64,000 nt of DNA from Corella eumyota. Its lineage: Eukaryota; Chordata; Ascidiacea; Phlebobranchia; Corellidae. Location of the stretch: positions 14,694,001-14,758,000 of the forward strand of contig OY720098.1 of assembly GCA_963082875.1 (NCBI GenBank). The letters run 5' to 3'. Shown one piece after another: positions 1 to 11,071 of the stretch. The position numbers were made by a program, and so were the translations under genes. Numbering within the stretch: position 1 is the first letter of the stretch; each line of letters begins with the position of its first letter. Under the pieces are notes generated by a model. It worked only from the letters and a program-made list of their open reading frames with translations. It did not search any database and had not been told where the DNA came from.

Positions 1-3000
1 TCAATATCATGTAACTTATCCAACACATCCAATGCATCCCAGATAAATTCCTCGAAAACAATCCGTAATTCTATCCACTCATCGTGATCGTAAGATAAAG
101 TTCCTCCCAAAGCAGGGGTGAGCTGACGAGGATCTATGGCTTTACAAAGGCCTTCGATAGACACTGGATGAATCTAATAACATTTTAGAATTTTACTACA
201 TTTTACAGGTTTCTTAATCCACTTTATTTTATATTTTTGTTAAATATTTAACTAAATAACATTTTACCGGTTTTCAGGTTGCCATTAACAGGGGGGCCAA
301 TACGTAAAAGAGTTGCCTTTACAAAAAGTAATAGCCCAACTGCCAAAATACACAGAAAACCAAAACAACATCCCAAAATTTTAAATTTTAAAAAACAACA
401 TTTTTCCAACAATAGATCTTTTAATTAAAATTAAAAAATTTATTTTTAGTAAAAATTGTGTAAAAAGAGTTATATAGTAGTAAAATTGTGTTTTAAAGCA
501 AAAAGATAAAGTGGTTTTCAAAAATATAACAGTAATCCACAGAAAATACCAGATTTAAAATTTTAATTGAACATCGCCAGATATTACATTGTTTAGTCTG
601 TCGTTTTAACTTACCTCGAAAGAAAATTTATTGCTTCCGAAGTTGGTTCTTTGTTTTTGCCAGAAATTATCCGACTTAATAATGTAAACTGCATTGATTT
701 TAGTGAAGTGATCTTGTAAAACCTTTAAGATTGGTTTAATGACATGCCAAGTAGATCCTCTCATATCCATTACCACCGTGAAACCAGATTGCAAGACCTC
801 ATCACTAGAACAATATAAACTACATTTGTAAATTATATAAAAAGATTTAATAGTTTAATACTATATTATTATGTTAACTGTAAATTTGGCCCAATTACAT
901 CATAAAATTCAATCCCTATAAATATACAATAAAAACAATAACTTTTGAAAACATTTGTGATCAACCAAAAATAATCATTAATAAAAAAATACATTTAAAC
1001 ATAATTTCATCCTGAAAAAAATAAAAAAAATAAAGCACTACTTTTCACTAATAGATTTTATACCTCATGAGTTAAAGAATAAAGTTTATATAAACTTAAT
1101 TTATATATAAATAAATTTAATTAAGCAAACATTGATATACATTAATTAAAAGTTTTTAAAAAGTGACCTAAGTTTTTATATTTTAACAAATTTATTTTGT
1201 TCCAAACAATCTAAAAATATGAATATTCAGTATTTACTAAACGAAATTGTTTTGTATAATATTTACTAAACAAAACTTTTAAATAAAAGGCAGCAAAAAT
1301 AATAAAACAAAAACATGTTTGTACAAAAATGGTAGGCTATAATTTAACCTTAAAACTTAAAAATAATTAGTTACAATTCCATTAGATATTTACTGTGACA
1401 TATTTAGTTTTTAGTTTAAGGCATATTGTATTACAATAACATTCTTATTTTAATATCAAAAAACACAAAATATATTAATATAATAATTTAACACAGAAAG
1501 ATCTAGTCCAAAACTAGCCATTTACATAAAAGTTAGACAACTTACCAAGAATAAAGAAGCAAAACATATACTACCTAATCCAACTTGAGTAATGTTTCAA
1601 GTATATATCGTTTATACTTGTTTGTACAAAAATGTTTTAAATAAAGCTATGAGTAAGTTATAAAAGCAGATTATGATTTCAAAAATATATCAACCTGAAG
1701 AAATTTTAACCCTAAACTGCTCAACCAGTGGGACTTTATTAATGTATTTTAACTACATACAAAATCATAAATAAAATTTGAATAGACAAATTTTCTGAAC
1801 TTCATCACAGTCTAAAGTCATAATAACAAAAACTTAAATTTTGTAAAATAATTAGAAAATATGCATTTTCCAGGTAAAAGATTATTGATTTTTAGTTTAA
1901 AAAAATTACATGAAAATCGGGAATTAAAAAAGTTAATTTTAGGCCTATTTTGTTAAATCTGGTTAATATAATCTCAGTAAAATAATGAATTAGTGATATA
2001 GGCCACATGCTAAACTGGTTCTTATCACTGACAAAGTTTTACAAATCAATAAGCTTAAAATAGATATAAACAATATTGATTGTAGTGGTTTTATTTCATA
2101 TATAATTTATTGCTGGTATATATTTTAAATGAATTTCTTCTTTAAAAAAAATCAATAAGTGTTGTGTTAAATAAAAGTACAGCCAGATAAATTAAGTGAA
2201 CATTTCTATAGCAAGTACATTAACAAACAATCAGGCCTATTATAAACAAATAAATGACATTCTAAGATATTGCTAGAATATTTGTCTATTTAATTATACA
2301 CAATAATATACCTTGGTACACTAGACAAGTAAGAAATGAGACATTTTAAGTTCTCTTGTGACACCTTTTCAGTGTTTTGCCATGCTGGGAAAGTAAGAAT
2401 CGGGCCACCATGCTGATCTCTTCCTCCTAAAAAAAATGTTAAAAGATAATATTTATATACATAGTGTTTAACCATTTTTAGTATAGCTTAGTTTAAGACA
2501 TTATGCATACAAGTTGATTGCCTGCTCTGTAAGGTGCATTTTGATATTCATGAAATAGTTGCAACTTACATCTATAATATAATACCTCCCAATCACAAAC
2601 AACATTTTGAAAAAACATATAGCGTAAACTAAGCTCCACTATGAATATATTGTATTGCACATACTAATATAGTATTGGTTCTCTGCCACTGTGACAGAGT
2701 TCTAAATATTATTAACAAAAAATTGTAAACTAAAATTGATTAAAATCACTTGGAACTTGAAACCGCCAGCATGGTGTAGGAGTTAGAACACTTCTAACAC
2801 GACATGAGTTCGATCCCGACTGCTGTTAGGCAGTCACCCTTGAGTAAGGTGTTATAAACGAAAAGAACTCCCGCTGAGCCACAGGTTGATCAACAGCTTA
2901 ATTATCTGGCAATTATAATCAATAATATCCCAAACTGCCAAAGGCAACTAGACACTGAGTCGGGGTAACAGTTGTTACTGTGTGTTTAGGTTGTAAAATT

Positions 3001-3130
3001 AACCTTCCCACATCGAAGTTAAAGTTATATTATATATAAAAAAAAACATGAAACACAGCTTACCGGATAAAAAGGCCAACTTTTCCTTCAATAAATGAAG
3101 TAAGTCAATGGCTCTTATTCTATCCGCCAT
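1..3130 (-). CDS. Trio/Kalirin-type RhoGEF, N-terminal part (first four coding exons; gene continues off the left edge)
   Basis: This is the 5' part of a Trio/Kalirin family gene. Coding exons on the minus strand are 3130-3064, 2426-2312, 804-615 and 173-1, joined by GT-AG introns with phases that fit. The protein starts MADRIRAIDLLHLLKEKLAF and continues with GGRDQHGGPILTFPAW, GFTVVMDMRGSTWHVIKPIL, IIKSDNFWQKQRTNFGS and SIEGLCKAIDPRQLTP, which follow the CRAL-TRIO (Sec14) domain of human TRIO and KALRN almost block by block; the last exon reaches the start of the spectrin-repeat region (YDHDEWIELR). In the family these proteins are large cytoplasmic scaffolds whose DH-PH modules activate Rac and RhoG in axon guidance and cell migration; the GEF domains would lie outside this window. 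The start is the first Met of exon 1. Vertebrate Trio and Kalirin share this domain, so one-to-one orthology is not resolved. A tRNA-derived SINE sits in intron 1. Confidence 0.92.
2761..3047 (+). repeat. tRNA-derived SINE copy 1 (in intron 1 of the Trio/Kalirin gene)
   Basis: The element starts with a tRNA-like head: an A-box-like TGGTGTAGGAG near 2772 and a perfect B box GTTCGATCC at 2808-2816. A tRNA-unrelated body follows (CAAACTGCCAAAGGCAACT, then CTTCCCACATC) and an A-rich tail ends near 3047. It lies antisense to the host gene. Four further copies or relics in this window share the body. The layout fits the composite SINE described from Ciona, but the family name is an inference. Confidence 0.8.
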
Positions 3131-3915
3131 TGTATTTTCCCCGTACATTGATACGCAACTTATCTTACTAAGTTAACATTCTACAAACTTTAATTTACAA
3201 TTTAATCATATATAACTGAAACATAAAGCAAGTGTTAATTATCATTAAAATAGATAATAAAGAGATACTTTTTTACCAACTGCAAACAAAAGACAGGCTT
3301 AAATTCAAGTAGACGTGTCCCCTTTAATATTTTAATATTATCTAAAAAACTTACAAACAACTGATTATGAACAGCGTAAATGTCGTTTGTCTGTCTACTG
3401 TCTGTTGTGATTATTTAGTACTGCTTCTAAAACCACAAATTTTATAATATAAAACCGTTAATTACTGTCTTATAATACTATTTTTTTGTCTTATACGTTA
3501 CGTGAATTTTAATATGTTTATGGCGCTATAACCACTATGATAATACCTTTTGCTTGCATACCCACAAACACTAAACACGGATTCGCGAAACAAGGGTAGT
3601 GACTTTTATTTTACGAACAAAGAAATAATCCTATTCTGTTTTTAGACAGATGGCACTCTAAGCATAAGCATACATAACAAAGCATCGCCTTTCGCTTAGC
3701 TTTAATATATAACAATAAAATAAAAATATGTTTTAAATTTTTGGTATAAAATTAAAACTGTTAATAACTGAAATTTATAAGGCGAGCAAAAATCCAATTT
3801 TGTAGCAAGTAAAAAAGTAAGTCATTTTTACACTAGTATATTGCCCAAGGCACTCTTGTTAGACACCGTAGTGTTAACGCTTACAGCTGTGTAATGCAAA
3901 ACGTTCAAATAGAAA
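3131..3915. other. Divergent intergenic region between the Trio/Kalirin start and the GT31 gene
   Basis: This is AT-rich spacer between two divergently oriented genes and presumably holds both promoters and 5' untranslated regions. I see no conserved reading frame, RNA gene or clear TATA-type core element. The stretch at 3500-3700 is slightly less AT-rich than its surroundings. Confidence 0.5.
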
Positions 3916-5028
3916 ATGTTTTTTTACAAAAAAGAAATCCTGGCAACTTTGCTTGGATTGACAGTAATACTTTTGATTAATTTGTTAACTATCAACAGAA
4001 TGGCTTCCAGTATAAGTCATAGCTATCCCAAAGCAGCTGATACCTACATGGATTATCAAAACATTGAACATACTAAACTGTTTAACAGTGTATGTAAAAT
4101 AGAAAATAAAATTGTCATTAGTAGACAAGATAAGTTTACTTTACCTATAAAGTATGCAGAAATAAAACAAGATTTTATTATATTAGACGGGGGAACTAAT
4201 GGTTTAGTTTTTCCATGGAAATTTATAACATCTTATCAGGATAATATTTGGATGACATTTCTTATTAAAACCGGGGCAAACAATTTCGAAAGAAGGAAAG
4301 TTATTCGACAGACATGGGGCTCTGTCGAACAAATAAAAGGAAAAACAATTAACCATTTGTTTTTAATTGGAGTTGTATCCGAAACACCAAATATTCAGAA
4401 AAAAATTATTGAAGAAAACAATATTTATGGTGATTTACTGCAATTTGATTTTGAGGAAAACTATAAAACCCTCCCGCACAAAGTCTTGGGAGCATTTAAG
4501 TGGTTGACTAAATTCGCAGTTTCGCATAAACCACAAAAAGTAGAGTCTCGATTTTATTCTATAACAGACGATGATTGTGTCATAAACTTAAATCGTCTGA
4601 GTTCAGAATTTAGAAGAATTGAAAAAGTGGACGATAGACAAGTTGTCTACTGCGGATATAAGTACGACACTTCTGCTAAACCGCATCGCGAAAGAACTTC
4701 AAAGTGGTATATCCCGAAGGCACTGTACTCAAATCAAGTTTTTCCACCTTTTTGTCATGGTGCATTTTGGACATTGTCATTCCCCATCTTGCAATCAATT
4801 TCTTGCATTTCCCAGATAACCAACAAGTCAACCTTTTTTCTAGAGGATGTTTTGATAACTGGCATTTTGCGAGAAAAATTGCAATTAGGCAATAACACGA
4901 TTAAGCCCGTATTCAAAGATGTTAATGTTGAAAAACGGCATCCGTTTTTATTTCATGCTGGAGGTGAAGGGTATACCCAAGATAAAATTATTTCTTTAAT
5001 GAAATCTAAATGGAAATCATTGTCTTAA
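3916..5028 (+). CDS. Beta-1,3-galactosyltransferase-like enzyme (GT31 family), single exon
   Basis: This 370-aa frame is a type II Golgi-membrane glycosyltransferase. Residues 1-6 are a short cytoplasmic tail and about 7-27 are a single hydrophobic anchor (ILATLLGLTVILLINLLTI); a stem and the catalytic domain follow. Galactosyl_T hallmarks are in order: FLIKTGANNFERRKVIRQTW at 115-134, YKTLPHKVLGAFKW at 183-196, the metal/UDP-sugar-binding acidic motif ITDDD at 216-220, a WYIP...FPPFC stretch at 264-280, and LEDVLITG at 309-316, the family's conserved EDV. Possible N-glycosylation sites are N303 (NKS) and N326 (NNT). By family it moves galactose or N-acetylglucosamine from a UDP donor to a glycan acceptor in beta-1,3 linkage; the substrate cannot be read from the sequence. 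Its intronless form matches many vertebrate B3GALT genes, and its length is usual. The first ATG of the open frame precedes the anchor directly, which supports the start. Confidence 0.9.
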   Translation: MFFYKKEILATLLGLTVILLINLLTINRMASSISHSYPKAADTYMDYQNIEHTKLFNSVCKIENKIVISRQDKFTLPIKYAEIKQDFIILDGGTNGLVFPWKFITSYQDNIWMTFLIKTGANNFERRKVIRQTWGSVEQIKGKTINHLFLIGVVSETPNIQKKIIEENNIYGDLLQFDFEENYKTLPHKVLGAFKWLTKFAVSHKPQKVESRFYSITDDDCVINLNRLSSEFRRIEKVDDRQVVYCGYKYDTSAKPHRERTSKWYIPKALYSNQVFPPFCHGAFWTLSFPILQSISCISQITNKSTFFLEDVLITGILREKLQLGNNTIKPVFKDVNVEKRHPFLFHAGGEGYTQDKIISLMKSKWKSLS

Positions 5029-5185
5029 AACTGCTTAACTTATTTTTATTTAATTTTAAGCGCAGCTAAATTATTAAAGCCAGGCTAATCGTTTTAAAAT
5101 TTATTACTATTAAAACAGTTTTAACATATTAGCTATATTAATTTTCTATAATTCTGAAATTTTATAAACATGCAATTTCTTGTGT

Positions 5186-5191
5186 AATAAA
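5186..5191 (+). terminator. Candidate polyadenylation signal of the GT31 gene
   Basis: AATAAA lies 158 nt after the stop codon and is followed by an A-rich stretch. It is the first canonical hexamer after the gene. Confidence 0.5.
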
Positions 5192-5952
5192 AAATATAGG
5201 CAACATATACCTATTCTATTTTTTAAAGAATCACTAAGACGCAAGGTTAATTTTTTATTTTACTTACTTAAAAACTTGCACTAATTTAAAGAAAATTATT
5301 GTTTTAAAAATTGAACGAGAAGTTTTCTAGATATCGGGTGTAAAGTTACAAAAAGGTGAAATTTTTGTTGCTAGCGAGTAACGTGACGTGGACGTTACAG
5401 TAGTGTATATAAATATGCTGGAAAACACGAAAAATGATCTAACTTTGCCTTAAATGATCCATTTTTTGGCAAAAATTTGGCATGAAAAACAATTTATTTC
5501 CACAATAAGATCCTACTTTCAAAGTATAATCTTACTTAATGAATTTTAAATCTAATCCAAAATTTTGGCCTCCTTGTCATGGAAATTTACTGATTTAAAC
5601 TAATTAACGTGGTTTTTAGACAAAAATTAATAGGATCATTAAGACACAAATAGCAAACACATGGAACCGTAGAATCTTTCGTGCCCGACAGGTATGTTTA
5701 TTCAAAACTTAGCAGTAACAGATTTAAATGATACAAAACTGTTTTGTAAACACAATCCTCTCTTGAATGTCTATCGAGCAAGCTCTCAAAAAATAGTGCA
5801 CCAAATCAACAAGATTTACAATACAAATCGTTTTAATTACCAAAAACACAATTATATTTGTACACTTTAATGCAATGCAGCCAACTGAGTTAGTTACACA
5901 AAATTCCTAGTGACAAAATAGTTTCAAAAATCCAACTATAAACTCGGCATTT
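5192..5952. other. Convergent intergenic region between the GT31 gene and prohibitin
   Basis: The two flanking genes end towards each other here. The stretch is AT-rich with no supportable frame. It contains a short inverted repeat, GTAACGT at 5378-5384 and ACGTTAC at 5392-5398, with a 7-nt loop. It also contains the probable prohibitin 3' untranslated region. Confidence 0.45.
5697..5702 (-). terminator. Candidate polyadenylation signal of prohibitin
   Basis: On the minus strand this reads AATAAA and lies 251 nt beyond the prohibitin stop codon. Another hexamer overlaps the stop itself and is too close to be the main signal. Confidence 0.4.
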
Positions 5953-8496
5953 TTATTGGCCAGGGTTTAGAGACAACAAAACACTCTGGTTTGGAGGAAG
6001 GTAACTAACATTTCTTGATTTTGACATAAGACCAGCAATTTCTTCAGCAGCTTCTAATTTACGAAGTAAAATAAGACCCTCGCCAGCTTCAGCTGTGTAG
6101 AAAGATTTCTCGTTACTCTGTTTATTCGTTTTATTGAACAAGGTAACAAAAAAAGTGCAGTAATTAAAACTCATAGCTTTACTAAATGAGGTTATGGGTT
6201 GAATCACCACTGCTTCCATATTAGAGTGCCAATAACGAAGTACAACAAACTCCTGTTAAGCCAAACTAAATAACAGCCGAATTGTCGTGCAATAAGTTTA
6301 ATAATTTCCAAAACTGCAAAAGGCAACTCAAGACTGGCTTAGGATATAGGTAAGTTAAGTCATTCATCGTAGATAAATAAATGTGAAAAATAAATTTGCT
6401 TATTTAAAAACAATTAGTACTAACCAACTGATTTAGCAATCATTTCAGCAGCTTTGGCATCTCCCTCTGCTGTTGTTATTGCAGCAATCTTTTGCTGTTC
6501 AGCCTAAGTAAACGAAATTAAAAACACTTTATACAAATATATTTGCCAGAAACCCTTTATCTTGCTTAAAAATGGCGATAAACTATATAATACCATTTTG
6601 CAAAAAAATTGTAATTTTAAACCGGCAGGGTGGTGTTGTGGTCAGAACACTTGCCACACTACATGAGGTCGTGAGTTTGCTCTCACATGCTGTAGTACCC
6701 TTGGGTAAGATGCTATAAACAGTATAAAGTCCTGCTGAGTCAGAACTTAATCAGCAGGGTAATTATTGGGCAATTATATTCTATAATATTCCAAACTGCC
6801 AAAACAACTTGAGACAAAGCCAGATTAACTGATGTTACTCTATGTTTAGGCCGCAAAGTCGACCTTCCCACATCAAGAATAAAAATATAAAAAAAACTGT
6901 TAACATTTTATTTAAAAAAAAATAGTAAAATTTTTTTTACTTTTTCCACAACAAATCGAGCCCTTTCAGCTTCTTGCTGTGCTACTTGTTTTTGTTCGAC
7001 AGCTGATGTAAACTCATGACCAAATGTTAAATGTGTCAAAGAAACATCATCCAAAATTAAACCAAATGCATCCGCTCTTTCTGCCAAATCTTCACTTACC
7101 TATAAAGCATATTCTTGTTTTTTTAAGGTAGACCACTGACAAAAAGATTATTCCAAAAAACTTGAAGATAACAAAAAGGATATGAAACTCCAAATTAGAT
7201 TTTTACCTAGTAAGGATTATGTTTACTTTAAGGTACATAAAAATCTTAAAGTATATAAATATGTAAAACATATGTAAAAAATTTAAAAATTAATAAGACA
7301 TTATTGGAATTATAAAAAAATCATTACTTCTATAGTAATAAAGGTAGAATTAGGGCATGCATATTTTAAGTATATTTTAAGTTAGAGCATTATATTTAAG
7401 CATATATATATTTAAAAAAAACATAAAAATATTAAGAAATTTGACGAGAACCGTGAAGGTAATAAGATATTTTATGAGAACCATAAAAGTAATGACTAAA
7501 ATCGGAAACTGCAAAGCACACATAATCCAATATTAAAAAGAAAAAATACCTGACGTGATACGGTTTCTCTTTGAGTAATCAAATCACTGGCATCAAAACG
7601 AGCCTACAAAAAATGAATAAAATTGGAATTGACATAAATTAAAAAGCTTGTATATATTACAACATGATTACACAAACTACTAACTTTAAAATATATTAAA
7701 AAAAAATATCTTACAACAACAGCTTTTAAAACTTCATTTGTGATTGAAGGTAGAATTCTTTCATCATAATCCTCGCCGATCGTTGTAAAAATATTTGGAA
7801 GTTGAGAAGGTTTGGGACGAAACAAAATACGAAGAGTAATGTTAACGTTTTGCAAATCTTTAAAAAAAAAATTATTTTTCACTTTTAAATTTTTGAGTTG
7901 AAAATAAAAAATATTAAAAACATAACTTAGTATAAATATATATATATTTTATTTTAAATAATATTTTAAACAATATTAATAATATTTCACACCTTTTGAT
8001 CCAGTGATTACAGGTATATTCCTTGGTCTTGCTCTGCAGTCAAAAATAATAGGCTTTTGTATATAGGGAATAAGAAAGTGGGTACCTTCATTGGAAACTG
8101 TTTGTTTTACCCCTGCAATTCGATCAAATATTACCCCCCTACAGCCTGCGTCGACTAAAACATAACAAAAATTTTTGTAAATAAAAATGTTTTATGACAG
8201 TCATTTATATAGACTGCACTTTATTAGGTTGCCAGTAACCTTGTACCAATAAAATTTGTCCATGGCAATGAATTATTTATATAAAATAAAAATTTAACTA
8301 TTTTACAGAGTATATATATAATATTTTTTCTGAACGCAAAGCAAAATATCTATTTTAAGACATTATCTGATTATATATACAAAGTTACAAATCAAAATTA
8401 AAATCTAATACCATTATAAAGTGCACTGTTGATGATGCCACCTGCAATAGCAACGCCAATACCAAGTTTTCCAAGTCTAGAAAGTAGAGCATCCAT
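5953..8496 (-). CDS. PHB1: Prohibitin-1, complete seven-exon gene
   Basis: Coding exons on the minus strand are 8496-8412, 8154-7993, 7857-7715, 7603-7550, 7099-6941, 6503-6425 and 6092-5953. All introns are GT-AG and the phases agree, giving 273 aa against 272 in human PHB1. The protein begins [20 protein letters not shown] with the N-terminal membrane segment, then IINSALYNV. The SPFH/PHB domain follows: [47 protein letters not shown] and [12 protein letters not shown]. Next is the coiled-coil part with [20 protein letters not shown], and the conserved C-terminal [15 protein letters not shown]. Known role: PHB1 and PHB2 alternate in ring complexes in the mitochondrial inner membrane that act as chaperones for membrane proteins and shape cristae. 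Intron 5 holds a full SINE and intron 6 a SINE relic. The exon 6 donor is the weak form TTG|GTTAGT. No frame defect is seen. Confidence 0.97.
6223..6389 (+). repeat. SINE relic (copy 2, 5'-truncated) in prohibitin intron 6
   Basis: The body segments shared with the other copies are present: AACTCCTGTTAAGCC, then CCAAAACTGCAAAAGGCAAC. The tRNA-like head is missing and the sequence is decayed, suggesting an older insertion than the copy in intron 5. Confidence 0.6.
6619..6896 (+). repeat. tRNA-derived SINE copy 3 in prohibitin intron 5
   Basis: This is a nearly full-length copy. It has the head GGCAGGGTGGTGTTGTGG, a decayed B-box region near 6667-6685, the shared body (GTCCTGCTGAGTCAG, CCAAACTGCCAAAACAAC, CTTCCCACATC) and an A-rich tail. 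It lies antisense to prohibitin. Confidence 0.78.
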
Positions 8497-9581
8497 TTTC
8501 AATAAGTATTGTCGCTATTGTTTTTTGTTAAATAAGAAGAAACGGTTTCAGCAGTTCAGGTTTTCACGAAAGTAGTTGTCAAGTTATATATATTGAAATA
8601 TTATATTTAACATAAAATTCTAAATTTACGCTTTCTAAATTGTAAAACAAAAACACATTAAAAAACTTTACTTATGTATTTAAGTTTACGGAAAAACAGA
8701 TAAATAATCTGCAATTATATTTTACACGTGATTTCATCAGCATGCTAAGGTGGGTAGACACTTTATTAATTTGTCGATTTTTGTATTTTAATAAAGTAAA
8801 CTTTTACACCACGTTATGGTCCAATTAGAATTTTATTTTAGTAAAATAAAGAAATAATTGTAAAAAACATCACTTCGTATAAACTGTAAAATAACTAAGT
8901 AAAAATACGTACTTTTTCCAAATTTATGTCTAAAAATATATCTTATTAAATCGTCAAATAAATAAAAAAAATTTCCTTAAATGCGTATTAATTTTATACG
9001 GACTTAAAATTAAAAAAATCATTATATTATTTTATATTAGGATCGCTAAAGTTTTTTTTTATCTCAGATAAAAAATTACCGCAGTAAGTCACATGCGCCC
9101 AACAATTTTGAAATGACGTCATAATTTTTTCGTCTCATAATTTAGCCTATCGTTTGGGTGGCGATATAAAAAGATTATTGACTGAATTAGTTAAATTAAA
9201 AAACGTAATTCACCATATGATGAATATATTCAATATGTAACGTTATGATTTTTATTTAGTAAATAGTTACCAGTTAAATAAAATTAAAAATTGCAATATA
9301 TTTATTTCCCAAGTTGTTGTATGCCCCCGAAGCCGTCAGTTGGTATAGTATTTCGAACTAAAATATACTTTCAAATGATCGCTTCTAATTTTGTTGCTCT
9401 TGTGCGATCCGGCACAGTTTCAAAAAAAAACTTTAAAAAATTTAATTGTAGTTTGAGTTGTGCAAAAATTGGCACCAAACCGATAACCCGCTAATCGTTG
9501 TTTAACGAAATTAACTTTTGCGTAAAAAGTTAAGTTAAGTAAGTGCATGTTGATATAAAAACGAATACTTAGAAGTAAAAC
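8497..9581. other. Intergenic region upstream of prohibitin
   Basis: The region is AT-rich and contains the prohibitin 5' flank. The only motif I can name is the CRE-like palindrome at 9114. The 67-codon open frame at 9291-9494 has no recognisable similarity and reads like chance. No RNA gene was recognised. Confidence 0.45.
9114..9121. promoter_or_regulatory. CRE-like palindrome TGACGTCA
   Basis: A perfect 8-bp CREB/ATF consensus site stands in an otherwise AT-rich stretch about 620 bp upstream of the prohibitin start codon. A single 8-mer is weak evidence for function. It could serve prohibitin or an unmapped transcription start of the copper-transporter gene. Confidence 0.35.
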
Positions 9582-10520
9582 AGAGTGGGATTCGTTTTTC
9601 GCCTAAAGGAGCGGGATATCGTTTCTTTTATAGTATTTAAAATGTCGATAATTAGCGAAAACGCAAAATGTGCAACTTAAAACTGCACAAACTTATTTAT
9701 AATTGCAGAACCTAACTGTGATTAAATTTTTTTAAACTCCATAATGTCGAAAAGTATTTTAAATTAACTTGCAAATAAAAAGATTTGTCGAATTTTCGAC
9801 ATATTTGTTAACAGTTTTCGGTCGATAGTTTGCGTAAACTTAATTTGTTCATTTTGAAAATTAACATACACCTTCTTTTTAATTTGTTTCATATGATGTT
9901 AAATTTTTTTGAATTTTATAATGTCGGAAAGAATTTTAAATTAACTCGGAAATAAAAAGATTTGTCGAATTTTTGGCATATTTGTTAACAGTTTTCGGTC
10001 GATAGTTTGCGTAAACTTAATTTATTCATTTTGAAAATTAACATACACCTTTTTTTTAATTTGTTTCATATGATGTTAAATTTTTTTGAATTTCTTAATG
10101 TTGGAAAGTATTTTAATTCGGGTAGGAGCGAAATCTTGTTTCTTTATTGTTTTTTGATTTTACTATAACTTTTGCAAGCATAAGTAGTTTTGCTTTAAGC
10201 TTTGCCTGCAAATTTAATTTATATTTATTTATTTATGAATAAAATTTGGCTCGTATATTTTTTAGGAAAAGTAGTTTCTACTGGAGAGTGGGATTCGTTT
10301 TTCGCTTAAAGGAGCGGGATATTGTTTCTTTTATAGTATTTAAAATGTCGATAATTAGCGAAAACGCATAATGTGCAACTTAAAACTGCGCAAACTTATT
10401 TATAATTGCAGAACCTAGCTGTGATTACATTTTTTTTAAATTTCATAATTTCGGAAAGTCTTTTTAATTGGGTCGGAGCGAATTCTTGTTTCTTTATTGT
10501 TTTTTGACTTTACTATAACA
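9582..10520. repeat. Nested AT-rich direct repeats
   Basis: Two duplications interlock. A segment of about 150 bp starting AGAGTGGGATTCGTTTTTCG at 9582 recurs at 10285-10437 with few changes. Between them, a unit of about 177 bp (including AGTTTTCGGTCGATAGTTTG) occurs twice in tandem over about 9735-10095. A third segment, GGAGCGAA followed by TTGTTTCTTTATTG, occurs near 10133 and again near 10476. No terminal inverted repeat or coding frame was seen, so the element class is unknown. Confidence 0.7.
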
Positions 10521-11071
10521 TTTGATATTGTTTATTTAATATTATTTAAAATGTCTATGAGTTTTGCTAACGCAAAATCTGCATTTTGCGAAATTGCCTG
10601 GTTTATTATCCGAGTCAAAATTGGGATAAACAAAGAGAATAATATTAACATTACTGTAATAATTATGTTTAGTTTTTTGTACTAACGATTTAACAATTTA
10701 TGTCAACAGACACTTACGCGGAAAAATGCGGAGTTCTGCTGGGATTAAAAAAAATAAAAATTCTAGCAGAATGACAGTAGTGATTGATGTATGAAATTAC
10801 CACTTACATTGCTCCGCCTTTTAGTAGATATATTTTTGACTGTGTTTGCTAAAAAGGACCGCAAAAAACTTTTTCTTTATCTTTCCCTTCCCGCTTTTCC
10901 ACACTTTAGTGCTTTCTGTGTTCCCGGTCTAGAGTTTATTCACCAAACGAACAACGTCGCTCACATTCAGACAAGTGAAAGCTATTCTTTGCGATTGGCA
11001 AAAAACTTGGAATTTTAAAACTGCTATTTTGTTTTGTGTCGTATGTTCCTACCCTAGAGGTTGATCAAATT
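10521..11071. other. 5' flank and probable 5' untranslated region of the copper-transporter gene
   Basis: No coding sequence is supported here. The small frames at 10497-10685 and 10791-11018 have no family resemblance; if transcribed, the second would be an upstream open frame ending 53 nt before the transporter start. The frame directly before the transporter ATG is open from 10979 to 11071 but contains no ATG. Confidence 0.4.

Noticed and set aside
4619-4895. Two plus-strand open frames of 66 and 63 codons
   Set aside because: Out-of-frame shadows inside the GT31 gene.
5378-5398. GTAACGT/ACGTTAC inverted repeat as a transcription terminator
   Set aside because: The short stem lies in a eukaryotic intergenic region where intrinsic terminators do not apply; no partner evidence.
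7604-7882. 92-codon minus-strand frame
   Set aside because: It is prohibitin exon 3 read into flanking introns; only 7715-7857 is coding, as set by the splice sites.
9291-9494. 67-codon open frame
   Set aside because: No recognisable domain and no splice partner. It sits in AT-rich intergenic sequence and is best explained by chance.
10791-11018. 75-codon open frame before the copper-transporter gene
   Set aside because: No family resemblance. It ends before the transporter start in another frame; at most an upstream open frame in the 5' untranslated region.
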